Shown in pieces: positions 1 to 6,835 of a stretch of DNA of 11,218 nucleotides. Below the pieces are notes generated by a model that did no database searches, had not been told where the DNA came from, and worked only from the letters and a program-made list of their open reading frames with translations. The translations under genes and the position numbers were made by a program. Origin of the DNA: Anaerolineaceae bacterium (lineage in GTDB: Bacteria > Chloroflexota > Anaerolineae > Anaerolineales > Villigracilaceae); contig VFKQ01000152.1 of assembly GCA_009885445.1 (NCBI GenBank), positions 1-11,218 of the forward strand, in the 5' to 3' direction. How positions within the stretch are numbered: the stretch's first letter is position 1; each line of letters begins with the position of its first letter.

Positions 1-144
1 ACTCTAAAATTACAAAGACTCCTAAGAGACTTCCGAAGTCTCGTAATGAAGACTCTAAAATTACAAAGACTCCTAAGAGACTTCCGAAGTCTCGTAATGA
101 AGACTCTAAAATTACAAAGACTCCCAAGAGACTTCCGAAGTCTC
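1..144 (+). repeat. Tandem 51-bp REP-like units upstream of the RAYT gene
   Basis: Three head-to-tail units start at 1, 52 and 103. The first two are identical over 51 bp. The third has one change (CTAAG to CCAAG) and loses its tail after 144. Each holds an AT-rich half (ACTCTAAAATTACAAAGACTC) followed by a 17-nt palindrome, GAGACTTC-C-GAAGTCTC, at 26-42, 77-93 and 128-144. The array may continue left of the window. The same palindrome recurs four times downstream of the transposase, in both orientations, so these are probably the REP substrates of that transposase. The unit length is 17 codons, so reading frames stay open through the array; that is a by-product of the period and not evidence of coding. 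Confidence 0.9.
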
Positions 145-154
145 GATAGCATCC

Positions 155-817
155 ATGCCGCGCAGACCCATCCCATTTATCGCCAACCAGTATTATCACA
201 TCTACAATCGCGGCAACAACCGCGAGCGAATTTTCTTTGAACAGGCAAATTACATACACTTTCTGCGAGGTATCAAAAAATATGTCTGCCCGGTAGCAGA
301 CATCACTGCATATTGCCTGATGCCAACTCACTATCACATTGTGGCGAGGGCAAAGGACATAAAAACTCCACAGGTCTCTGTTGAAGACTCGGAAATCGGG
401 ATGCCGCCCGAAGAGGTTTCCGAAACGCCGTCGCACCTCACTCCGCTATCTCGCGGAATGAAAAACTTCCTGATCGCCTACGTCAAAGGGATGAACGAAC
501 GCTATGGCCGTGTTGGCACACTCTTTCAGGGCGTTTTCAAGGCAAAGCCTGTCACTTCTTACAATTACCTGATCAACCTTTGCGTTTATATCCACGCTAA
601 CCCAGTGAAGGATGGGCTGGTCACAGACCCCGCAAACTGGCCTTACTCAAATTATCTCGAATGGCTTGGGGAAAGAGATGGGACGCTCGTTGACAAAGAG
701 TTTATCGCGCACAACTTCGATTCACCTGCAGAATATAAAAGCCTGGTTCTGAATTATCTCAAAACCAGACAATTACCGGATGACATGGCGGGATATTTGA
801 GCGACCTGGAAAAGTGA
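155..817 (+). CDS. REP-associated tyrosine transposase (RAYT, Y1/HUH family)
   Basis: 220-residue protein of the IS200-like Y1 transposase superfamily, RAYT branch. These single-domain HUH nucleases nick single-stranded REP hairpins through a 5'-phosphotyrosine and are thought to spread or maintain REP sequences. Visible motifs, in order: YHIYNRGNNR at 14-23 (the N-terminal strand with RG..R), the metal-binding HUH triad H59-Y60-H61 after LMPT, the LSRGMKNF segment near 98-105, LFQG..K near 123-129, and YIHANPVKDGLV at 145-156. Y145 aligns with the catalytic Tyr of E. coli TnpA-REP, which sits in the equivalent YIYINPV segment. Residues 67-97 form a polar, variable linker. All key residues are present, so the gene looks intact. 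The ATG at 155 has no clear Shine-Dalgarno and lies 10 nt after the last upstream palindrome. The flanking REP copies fit this role. No IS-type left and right ends are seen, so it is probably a domesticated or single-copy RAYT and not a classical insertion sequence. Confidence 0.93.
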   Translation: MPRRPIPFIANQYYHIYNRGNNRERIFFEQANYIHFLRGIKKYVCPVADITAYCLMPTHYHIVARAKDIKTPQVSVEDSEIGMPPEEVSETPSHLTPLSRGMKNFLIAYVKGMNERYGRVGTLFQGVFKAKPVTSYNYLINLCVYIHANPVKDGLVTDPANWPYSNYLEWLGERDGTLVDKEFIAHNFDSPAEYKSLVLNYLKTRQLPDDMAGYLSDLEK

Positions 818-823
818 GTGATT

Positions 824-890
824 CAGACTTCGGAAGTCTCCCTTGAAGACTCTAAAATTGTAAAGACTCCCAAGAGACTTCCGAAGTCTT
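824..890. repeat. BIME-like inverted REP pair, copy 1
   Basis: A 67-bp unit starting 4 nt after the RAYT stop codon. It begins with AGACTTCGGAAGTCTC (825-840) and ends with the reverse complement GAGACTTCCGAAGTCT (874-889). The AT-rich core between them resembles the spacer of the upstream tandem units. The two arms can pair into one long imperfect hairpin, extended by CTTG/CAAG inside the arms, or each can fold alone. It matches the unit at 984-1050 at 65 of 67 positions. Inverted REP pairs next to a RAYT are the typical arrangement of such elements. Confidence 0.88.
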
Positions 891-936
891 TTATCGGTTG
901 AGCGGCGCTCAGCCATAAAATCAAACCATAAAACCA

Positions 937-971
937 AAGCGGACGAGTTTCCTCGTCCGCTTAACTTTTTT
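937..971. terminator. Bidirectional rho-independent terminator-like hairpin
   Basis: An 11-bp perfect stem, AAGCGGACGAG (937-947) with CTCGTCCGCTT (952-962), closes a 4-nt loop. On the plus strand it is followed by AAC and a run of six T (966-971). On the minus strand the stem is followed by TTTGGTTTTATGG, also T-rich. It sits between convergent genes (RAYT on plus, nrdJ on minus) and between the two 67-bp REP pairs, so it plausibly ends both transcripts. The nrdJ stop codon is about 130 bp away, so its 3' UTR would carry REP copy 2. Confidence 0.75.
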
Positions 972-983
972 ACCGCAGGGACT

Positions 984-1050
984 CAGACTTCGGAAGTCTC
1001 CCTTGAAGACTCTAAAATTGTTGAGACTCCCAAGAGACTTCCGAAGTCTT
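984..1050. repeat. BIME-like inverted REP pair, copy 2
   Basis: The second 67-bp inverted REP pair, with arms at 985-1000 and 1034-1049. It begins exactly 160 bp after copy 1 and differs from it at two core positions (GTAAAG versus GTTGAG). It shares the flanking pattern and orientation of copy 1. It lies within the likely 3' UTR of nrdJ, where a folded REP could protect the transcript end; that role is known for REPs in enterobacteria and is only inferred here. Confidence 0.88.
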
Positions 1051-1075
1051 GACTTTTCAACCTTCCAACCTGCAA

Positions 1076-1100
1076 CCCTTCGACAGGCTCAGGGCAGGCC
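1076..1100. repeat. Short dispersed-repeat motif at the nrdJ 3' end
   Basis: A GC-rich motif (CCCTTCGACAGGCTCAGGGC followed by AGGCC) ends 2 bp before the nrdJ stop codon. It contrasts with the AT-richer REP sequence beside it. I recognise this family (TTCGACAGGCTCAG-type) as a very common intergenic repeat in Chloroflexota and some other environmental genomes. Only one copy is in this window, so repetition cannot be shown here. CCCT and AGGG at its ends could form a small stem. Confidence 0.5.
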
Positions 1101-1102
1101 CA

Positions 1103-4100
1103 CTAACATTCCGAGAACCCGCACGCATAACACTTGCGACAACCCTCTTCGTTCACTACGGCGGCTTCGCCGCACTCGGGGCACAGGTCGCCGATTTTTG
1201 TCTGCGCGGAGACGGCTTCCATTTCGAGTTTGTGTCCGCCATTGCCGTTGGATTTTTCTTCGACGACGGGAATCGTGATGCCATCTTTTTCGCGCAGATA
1301 TTGGGCCAGCACTTGTCCCACGCCATCGGGCAGGGAGCGTACGCGGTTCGCGCCGAAGCCCAGCGAGCGTCCGCCGCCGATGCCGTCGAGCTGACGAATC
1401 ACTTCGCGCAAGCGCTCCACAGGAATCACGGGGCTGGCGATGCGTAGGATGTAGGAGATCAATCGTCCGATCGCCTCGGACACTGCGGCGGTCTCAGACC
1501 CGGCCTTGGCGGTGTTGATGAACACTTCAAACGGTTGCGTGCCGCCGTTTTCGTTGATCGTAATAAACGCTTTGCCCAGCGGAGTGTCCACGTTGAAGGT
1601 GCGTCCGCTCAATGCGCGCGGACGCGGTTTCTTGCTGTCGGTGGTGTACGCTGTCGAAACAAGAGCCGCTACCGGCGCGGTCATCGACGCGGCCGATTTT
1701 TTGTCGGCAGTGGCATTCGTCTCGAGCACAACTTTTTCGCGCGAGCCGGTCACATAAACGGTGATGCCTTTGCATCCCAATTCCCAGGCGAGCATGTAGG
1801 CCTGCGCCACGTCGGCTTCTGTCGCGCTCGGCGGAAAATTAACCGTCTTCGAAAGCGAGTTGTCCACGAAGGCTTGCAGGGCGGCTTGCATGCGCACATG
1901 TTCCTCGGCGCTGATGTCGCCCGAAACAACGAAGGTGTCGCGCAGGCTTTGCGGCAACTCAGAAATATTTTGGCAAGTGCCATCGCGCATCACCTGCTCC
2001 ACAATTTCTTGACGCTTCTCTTCACCGAGGCCGAGATTTTTTAACGCCTCATCGAAACGCGGGCTGGCGTAAGCGAGTTTTAAATCTTTGCCGTTGTCAT
2101 TCACATGGCGGATATAAGCCAGCGCGAAAACGGGTTCGCAACCATAGCCCTCACAACCAGCGACGGTGGCAATCGTTCCGGTCGGCGCGACGGTGGTCTG
2201 CGCCGCGTTGCGGATGCCGTGCTTTTGGATTCCGCTCAGCACCGCGTCCCACCCGACCTCGGGCCGGCCCCAGCGATTCTGAATCGTGGTCAGCGCTTTG
2301 GGCGACTCCCATTTCATATTCTTCTGGTCGTAGATCGAGCCTGCGATGGCGGGGAACGGTCCGCGCGCTTCGGCCAATTCGATGCTGGTCTGCATAGCGT
2401 GATAGCGGACGAACTCCATCACCAGCGCGGCAAAGTCCTGCCCCTCCTGCGAGCCGTAACGCACACCCACGTGATACATCAAATCGGCGAGGCCCATGAT
2501 GCCCAGTCCGATGCGGCGCGCGCGATGCGCGGCCTGCGAAAGTTGATGCACAGCGGGCACGTAAGCGTTTGCTTCGACCACGTCATCGAGGAAGCGCGTG
2601 GAGAGCACCGTGCTCTTGCGCAGGGCTTCCCAGTCCACTGTTCCATTTGGGCCGCAATGTTCATTTAAATTCACCGAACCGAGACAACAGTTTTCGTATG
2701 GCCCGAGCCATTGTTCTCCGCATTGGTGCGCTACGATTCCGTTGGCAATCACGCTGTGAGTCTGCGACTCAGTTAGATCGTACACATCAGCAAATCCTGC
2801 GTCCTCAATTGAAACAACCGTTGTCTCAAAAGATTCTGAATTTGAAATGCGTTTCTTGTTGGAAATAAATTGTTCAGCTTTGCCTTGCTTTGCAGAATCA
2901 AGGAAACCAATTTCAGATACAAACTTATCGCGATTTACTTTGTCAATGATCAGCTCATAGTCTGCCTGAGTAAAGTATTCTTTCAGACCGCCTTTGCCAT
3001 CCGGCAGGTTGCGCAATCCCGCATCACGACGCTTGTGCATGCGGCTGACGATGCCAAAGTTCAACAACAGCAATTGAACATCGCGTAAAAGTTCAACGGA
3101 TGAACTGGCCAGGCGGATACTGCACGACTTCTTGTAAGAAGAAATGTTGACTGTTCCATCTGTTGTGAAGAGTCCCTGCAAGAAACCAACCACTGCTTCG
3201 CGAGGGGCCTGCCATAAAGAATTCGGCACGCGTTTTTTGTGCGCGCGCAAATGCTCCACGCCAAGCGTGGTAAAGAACGCAAGCGGAACGCGGCCATAAG
3301 TTAACTGGCGCAACGATTCGCGCTGATGCAAATGCCCTGCGCCGAAGTAATTTCTCATCGTGCCATGCACAACGTCCAGTAATTCATCGCTCTCGGCATT
3401 AAAAACCATCCCAACCGGAGAGCCGCTGGCAGGGCTGATCCAGCCATCTCCCACAAGCGTACCAAGCACCACCCCGATTTCGTGAGACCATTCTGTTGGA
3501 AGGTTTGCATATTGCTCGGAGAAATCGCGACGTGTCACCGTGTGACCAGAAGCGCGGTCCCCACCCTGCGCCATGACAGACATCTTTTCAAGCAGAGCTT
3601 CCACATTAGGCAAACGTTTATTGCGACTCCACGCGCCCTCCCCAGACTGAAGCAACAACGCATCGCCTTCTTTGATGCTTCCAAGTTCAACGTAACCATT
3701 ATCAACTGTCAGGAATTTGTGCTCGGATGTTGCCGTGACGACATAACCGTGTTTTGTGGTTAAACGCAGGGTTTGCGCATTTTGTCTGGTCTTCCATGCG
3801 GGGGAAGAAACACGGTAAACAATGCCGTGCGTTCCACCCATTATTCCATTACCGCCATTGGGAGCGCGTTGGTCGGTGGCAACCATGAAACTCATTTCAT
3901 TTTCAGCAAGTTCCTGAATGGTTAGCAATCCCAGATCAGTTGCAATACGCGTTGAGCCGATAAAGCACGGATTTGTCGCCTCGAGCGGATATAGATGCGG
4001 AACAGGATTCGTTCGATTGGCCGCGTCCAAAAACAACACACCCGGCTCGCCATTGTGATGCGCCTGCTTGACGATCTTATTGAAAATATCGCGCGCCTTC

Positions 4101-6262
4101 ACTTTTCCGTACGAGCGAATCGGGACGCCCGCCGCCTCAGCCTGCTCGAGTGTGCCGTTGAAACTGCGATATTCCTTCGATGCAATATCCGGGAAGCGGA
4201 ATTCCCAATCGCCATCTTCTTTTACTGCGCGCATAAACGCATCCGTGATGCCGACAGAAATATTAAAGTTCGTAATTTGATTCTCGTCGGTCTTGCAGAC
4301 GATGAATTCTTCAACATCGGGATGATCCACGCGCACGACGGCCATATTGGCGCCGCGCCGCGTGTTATGAGTCACCATGCCGTAAGCAAGATAGGTGTGA
4401 TTGTCTGCAACTTCAAGGTCAAGCGTAAGCGACCTGCCCGCAGATTCAACTCCGCCCACCTGCACAAACCAAGCACCCTCGACGGAAGGCGCGCTTTCAA
4501 ACACTTCAGGATGACTCGTTTTCAACAACTCATAACCGGAGCGCGTCAGGTTGCGCTCATCACGCAGGTACCGCAAGGTTTGTCGGCGCAAGCCGGGCTG
4601 GGTACTGCGGAAATTAATATTCTCACCGCGTCCGCGACTGTCAATTTGTTCCAAGGTGATCGTGTCTAAAACAGGTTGCAACCAGTATTTGGGGTTGGGC
4701 AAAACATAAGAACTCTCACGGCGCTGGTCGCTTTCCCACGCGTAAGCAAGAACAAAGCGCGAGCGCTGGTCACAACCGATTCTTTCGCGCCACGCCTCCA
4801 ATCCAACCGTCGAGGTAATCTTCACATAATATGTATCCGAGTCTCCCCAACGCTGCAGACCTGCTGAAGTCGTACGCATTGTTACCGGGCATCCCAAGCC
4901 AATCAACAAAGTGGAAACTTCGCGCGCCAAACGCGCAGAAGATGTGCCCAGCGTGGGGTAACCGTGCGTCAACGTCCCGTCCGCTTCAAACAGGCCGCGC
5001 AAGTACGCGCCGACAATATTCGCGGGCGATTGGCGAATCAAACGCGGAACAGACACCTCGCGACTGCCCTGTTTTCCCAACCCGTTCATCAGCAGGAATT
5101 CCTTGACGGCGCGGTTGTCCATCACAAAGGTCACCGAGCGGTCATTCGGTTTTTGCATTTTATGAACATTGACGTTAAAAAGGCGCGCCAGCATCGCGGG
5201 CATTTCTTCCATTAAATATGAGGAGTGCGCAACACTCACGCCCACGCGCTGGTCATCTTCGCCCTTTGCAACGAAGCCATCGCCTGCCAAAACCCCGAGG
5301 AAGAAGGCAAATTCTTCATCCAAAACAAATGGGGTTGCAGGCATCACCTGATTCCCGTGTTTCAGGGTGGGTTGCTTTAAAGCTTGCAACTTGCCCATGT
5401 GTTCGCCAAGCCGCACAAGAATCCAATCGCCTGCGCGTAAATCCTGAATCTCTTTCCAGCCAGGGCCAGCGTCGGTCATGACTTTTAATTTATGATTAGG
5501 GGTGCCCGTAATACTCAGTCCCTCGCGGGTATGCACGCGCAAAACATCGGCGATGCCGTTGTTGTATCCGCGCGGCGACTCCTTCAGGCCTTCATCCGTG
5601 GGGACGGAAAGTTGATGTTCCTGCCAATTTGGTTTTTCTGAATCAACGATTTCATCCAGCCGCAACAAACCTTTATTGGTGAACACCATTGTTTCGGGCA
5701 ATAGACAGCCGCCCTGCGCAACCTCACCAAACGCGTGATCGTAGACGCGCAAGAATCCCACCGGCCCCGTGGCCTGCCCTGCCGAGGATTTTACGAGTCC
5801 ACCCTTCGGGCGCAGGCGCGAGAATGAGAATCCGTTTCCGCCGCCGGTTTGTTGAATCAACGCGGCGTCGCGCAACGTTTGAAAGATGCCTTCGCTGTTG
5901 CGGCCCATGTCGTCCGAGATGGGCAACACAAAACACGCGGCCAACTGTCCGAGCGGAGTCCCTGCGCCGGTGAAGGTCGGCGAATTCGGAAAGAACTTGC
6001 GCGTGGTCAGCAAATCATAATATTCCGCCGCACGCTTCGACACATCTTCGCCCCAGGCCTCTTCCACTTTGGCAACGTTGTAAGCCACGCGCCAAAACAT
6101 TTCTTCCACGCTTTCAGCGGGCTTGCCATCGTCGCCGCGACGCACGTAGCGCTTCATCAGCACTTGACGCGCGTTATCCGTCAGCTCCACTTTGGGCAGT
6201 CCCTTTGGCAGGGGCACAGTGGAAAGTTCAGCGTGCTTGGATGGAATTGATTTGGTGGCCAT
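1103..6262 (-). CDS. nrdJ: Adenosylcobalamin-dependent (class II) ribonucleotide reductase precursor with two inteins
   Basis: Reduces ribonucleotides to deoxyribonucleotides in the cytoplasm using a B12-generated thiyl radical. The precursor is 1719 residues. Removing inteins at 186-633 and 766-1180 leaves an 856-residue enzyme, a normal size for NrdJ. Extein landmarks: C110 (LAACFVLP) and C1192 form the substrate-level redox pair, C1181 in NPCGE is the thiyl-radical cysteine, and N764 and E1183 complete the active-site N-x-C-x-E motif. The 11-residue spacing from C1181 to C1192 equals that of C322 and C333 in the Thermotoga maritima enzyme. A PTGTIA loop follows. A TSCPD domain lies at about 1550-1655. 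The C-terminal Cys cluster is C1694, C1697, C1708, C1711, C1714 and C1719. There is no N-terminal ATP-cone, so dATP on/off control of that kind is not expected. The start at 6262 was chosen for its AAAGGAG site 8 nt upstream; a longer open frame to 6334 runs back into a terminator hairpin. nrdR lies just upstream. The stop is TAG. Confidence 0.97.
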   Translation of the reverse strand: MATKSIPSKHAELSTVPLPKGLPKVELTDNARQVLMKRYVRRGDDGKPAESVEEMFWRVAYNVAKVEEAWGEDVSKRAAEYYDLLTTRKFFPNSPTFTGAGTPLGQLAACFVLPISDDMGRNSEGIFQTLRDAALIQQTGGGNGFSFSRLRPKGGLVKSSAGQATGPVGFLRVYDHAFGEVAQGGCLLPETMVFTNKGLLRLDEIVDSEKPNWQEHQLSVPTDEGLKESPRGYNNGIADVLRVHTREGLSITGTPNHKLKVMTDAGPGWKEIQDLRAGDWILVRLGEHMGKLQALKQPTLKHGNQVMPATPFVLDEEFAFFLGVLAGDGFVAKGEDDQRVGVSVAHSSYLMEEMPAMLARLFNVNVHKMQKPNDRSVTFVMDNRAVKEFLLMNGLGKQGSREVSVPRLIRQSPANIVGAYLRGLFEADGTLTHGYPTLGTSSARLAREVSTLLIGLGCPVTMRTTSAGLQRWGDSDTYYVKITSTVGLEAWRERIGCDQRSRFVLAYAWESDQRRESSYVLPNPKYWLQPVLDTITLEQIDSRGRGENINFRSTQPGLRRQTLRYLRDERNLTRSGYELLKTSHPEVFESAPSVEGAWFVQVGGVESAGRSLTLDLEVADNHTYLAYGMVTHNTRRGANMAVVRVDHPDVEEFIVCKTDENQITNFNISVGITDAFMRAVKEDGDWEFRFPDIASKEYRSFNGTLEQAEAAGVPIRSYGKVKARDIFNKIVKQAHHNGEPGVLFLDAANRTNPVPHLYPLEATNPCFIGSTRIATDLGLLTIQELAENEMSFMVATDQRAPNGGNGIMGGTHGIVYRVSSPAWKTRQNAQTLRLTTKHGYVVTATSEHKFLTVDNGYVELGSIKEGDALLLQSGEGAWSRNKRLPNVEALLEKMSVMAQGGDRASGHTVTRRDFSEQYANLPTEWSHEIGVVLGTLVGDGWISPASGSPVGMVFNAESDELLDVVHGTMRNYFGAGHLHQRESLRQLTYGRVPLAFFTTLGVEHLRAHKKRVPNSLWQAPREAVVGFLQGLFTTDGTVNISSYKKSCSIRLASSSVELLRDVQLLLLNFGIVSRMHKRRDAGLRNLPDGKGGLKEYFTQADYELIIDKVNRDKFVSEIGFLDSAKQGKAEQFISNKKRISNSESFETTVVSIEDAGFADVYDLTESQTHSVIANGIVAHQCGEQWLGPYENCCLGSVNLNEHCGPNGTVDWEALRKSTVLSTRFLDDVVEANAYVPAVHQLSQAAHRARRIGLGIMGLADLMYHVGVRYGSQEGQDFAALVMEFVRYHAMQTSIELAEARGPFPAIAGSIYDQKNMKWESPKALTTIQNRWGRPEVGWDAVLSGIQKHGIRNAAQTTVAPTGTIATVAGCEGYGCEPVFALAYIRHVNDNGKDLKLAYASPRFDEALKNLGLGEEKRQEIVEQVMRDGTCQNISELPQSLRDTFVVSGDISAEEHVRMQAALQAFVDNSLSKTVNFPPSATEADVAQAYMLAWELGCKGITVYVTGSREKVVLETNATADKKSAASMTAPVAALVSTAYTTDSKKPRPRALSGRTFNVDTPLGKAFITINENGGTQPFEVFINTAKAGSETAAVSEAIGRLISYILRIASPVIPVERLREVIRQLDGIGGGRSLGFGANRVRSLPDGVGQVLAQYLREKDGITIPVVEEKSNGNGGHKLEMEAVSAQTKIGDLCPECGEAAVVNEEGCRKCYACGFSEC
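2723..3967 (-). mobile_element. Intein 2 of NrdJ (415 aa, LAGLIDADG homing endonuclease, C-terminal Gln)
   Basis: In-frame insertion between NP and CGEQ of the catalytic NPCGE motif. It starts with Cys1 (CFIGSTRIAT, block A). Block B is TATSEH with T80 and H83. Two endonuclease motifs follow, LGTLVGDGW at 168-176 and LQGLFTTDG at 263-271, with acidic residues D174 and D270 intact. Block F/G is near VYDLTE...HSVIANGIVAHQ. The last residue is Gln (codon CAA), not the usual Asn, after the standard penultimate His. The +1 extein residue is Cys. Gln-ending inteins are known (for example the Chilo iridescent virus RNR intein) and can splice, so this one is probably active. Both endonuclease acids are retained, which suggests recent or continuing homing ability. 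Confidence 0.93.
4364..5707 (-). mobile_element. Intein 1 of NrdJ (448 aa, LAGLIDADG homing endonuclease)
   Basis: In-frame insertion between AQGG and TRRGANM, which are contiguous in uninterrupted class II reductases. It starts with Cys1 (CLLPETMVFT, block A). Block B is GTPNH with T69 and H72. LAGLIDADG motifs are LGVLAGDGF at 137-145 and LRGLFEADG at 236-244, with acids D143 and D243. After the second motif a further stretch of about 190 residues leads to block F (LEVADNHTYLAYG) and the canonical terminal H447-N448. The +1 extein residue is Thr634. All splicing residues are present, so self-excision is expected. The motifs, length and insertion site differ from those of intein 2, so this is a separate acquisition and not a duplicate. 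Confidence 0.95.
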
Positions 6263-6270
6263 AACGAATT

Positions 6271-6277
6271 CTCCTTT
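6271..6277 (-). promoter_or_regulatory. Ribosome binding site of nrdJ
   Basis: On the minus strand AAAGGAG lies 8 nt before the ATG at 6262. It is the strongest Shine-Dalgarno near the gene. It fixes the start at MATKSIPSKH and argues against the in-frame ATG at 6334. Confidence 0.85.
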
Positions 6278-6308
6278 GAGATGAATGAAATAATTTATAA
6301 GCAGGGAT

Positions 6309-6346
6309 AAAAAAAGACAAAGACTCCTCCCCACGGAAGCTTTGCC
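6309..6346 (-). terminator. Terminator or attenuator hairpin between nrdR and nrdJ
   Basis: On the minus strand GGCAAAGCTTCC (6346-6335) pairs with GGAGTCTTTGTC (6327-6316) across a 7-nt loop. The 12-position stem has one mismatch and two G-U wobbles and is followed directly by seven T (6315-6309). It begins 9 nt after the nrdR stop codon, the normal place for an intrinsic terminator. Only 46 nt remain before the nrdJ ATG, so nrdJ must be expressed either by read-through or from a promoter squeezed into or just before this hairpin. A TATAAA candidate -10 lies at about 6294-6299. Confidence 0.7.
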
Positions 6347-6355
6347 TTAATTTAA

Positions 6356-6805
6356 TTATCCTTCAAGTAAACGGTCTATTTCGTTGCGTAACGCATGCAG
6401 GTCATCGAGCCGTAAGTAAACAATGGCATAACGAATGTACGCGATCTGGTCCATACTTTTCAGGCGATTAATGACCAGGTCCCCGACCACGCGGGACGAA
6501 ACCTCCGCCTTACCCATCTTCTGCAAATCTGACTCCACCTGCCCGATCATACGCTCAATGTCCGCGGCCGAAACGGGTCGCTTGGCACATGCGATTCGCA
6601 CACCCCGAGCCAATTTCTCACGGTCAAATTCTTCGCGCGCCCCATCCTGCTTGACGAGCAGCGGGGTCGCCAAAATCGGACGCTCGTAACTGCTGAAGCG
6701 CTGTCCGCACTTCAAGCACTCGCGGCGTCGTCGGATACCTCCGTGGTTATCATGGGAGGTGTCCAACACTTTCGAATCGGCATTTTGGCAATACGGACAG
6801 CGCAT
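6356..6805 (-). CDS. nrdR: Transcriptional repressor NrdR
   Basis: 149-residue NrdR, the ATP/dATP-sensing repressor of ribonucleotide reductase genes, close to the usual length of about 150. The N-terminal zinc ribbon has C3, C6, C30 and C33 with the DNA-contacting stretch IRRRREC at 24-30. An ATP-cone covers about 46-136, beginning ILATPLLVKQDG and including FDREKL at 60-65. The cone binds ATP or dATP and switches the oligomer that fits paired NrdR boxes. The ATG at 6805 has only a weak GGAA-type site ahead of it, but MRCPYC is the standard NrdR start. It lies directly upstream of nrdJ in the same direction, separated by a terminator-like hairpin. A candidate operator upstream suggests autoregulation. 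Confidence 0.97.
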   Translation of the reverse strand: MRCPYCQNADSKVLDTSHDNHGGIRRRRECLKCGQRFSSYERPILATPLLVKQDGAREEFDREKLARGVRIACAKRPVSAADIERMIGQVESDLQKMGKAEVSSRVVGDLVINRLKSMDQIAYIRYAIVYLRLDDLHALRNEIDRLLEG

Positions 6806-6835
6806 CTAGTTTCCAATTTAGAACAAATGTTACCG

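Noticed and set aside
1..144. Possible CRISPR array from regularly spaced repeats
   Set aside because: The 51-bp units are contiguous and nearly identical throughout, so there are no unique spacers. The palindrome also occurs in both orientations elsewhere.
46..240. 64-residue open frame beginning in the REP units
   Set aside because: It is a repeat translated in frame because the 51-bp period is a multiple of three, and it overlaps the RAYT gene in another frame. A similar frame at 1003-1278 has the same cause.
3995..4669. 224-residue plus-strand open frame
   Set aside because: It lies wholly antisense to nrdJ, has no recognisable motifs, and crosses an intein boundary. The nrdJ frame explains this region fully. 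The same holds for 1535-2044 and 2105-2668.
6263..6334. Longer NrdJ start at 6334
   Set aside because: The extra 24 residues are encoded by the terminator hairpin and leader, have no ribosome binding site, and do not resemble NrdJ N-termini. AAAGGAG supports 6262.
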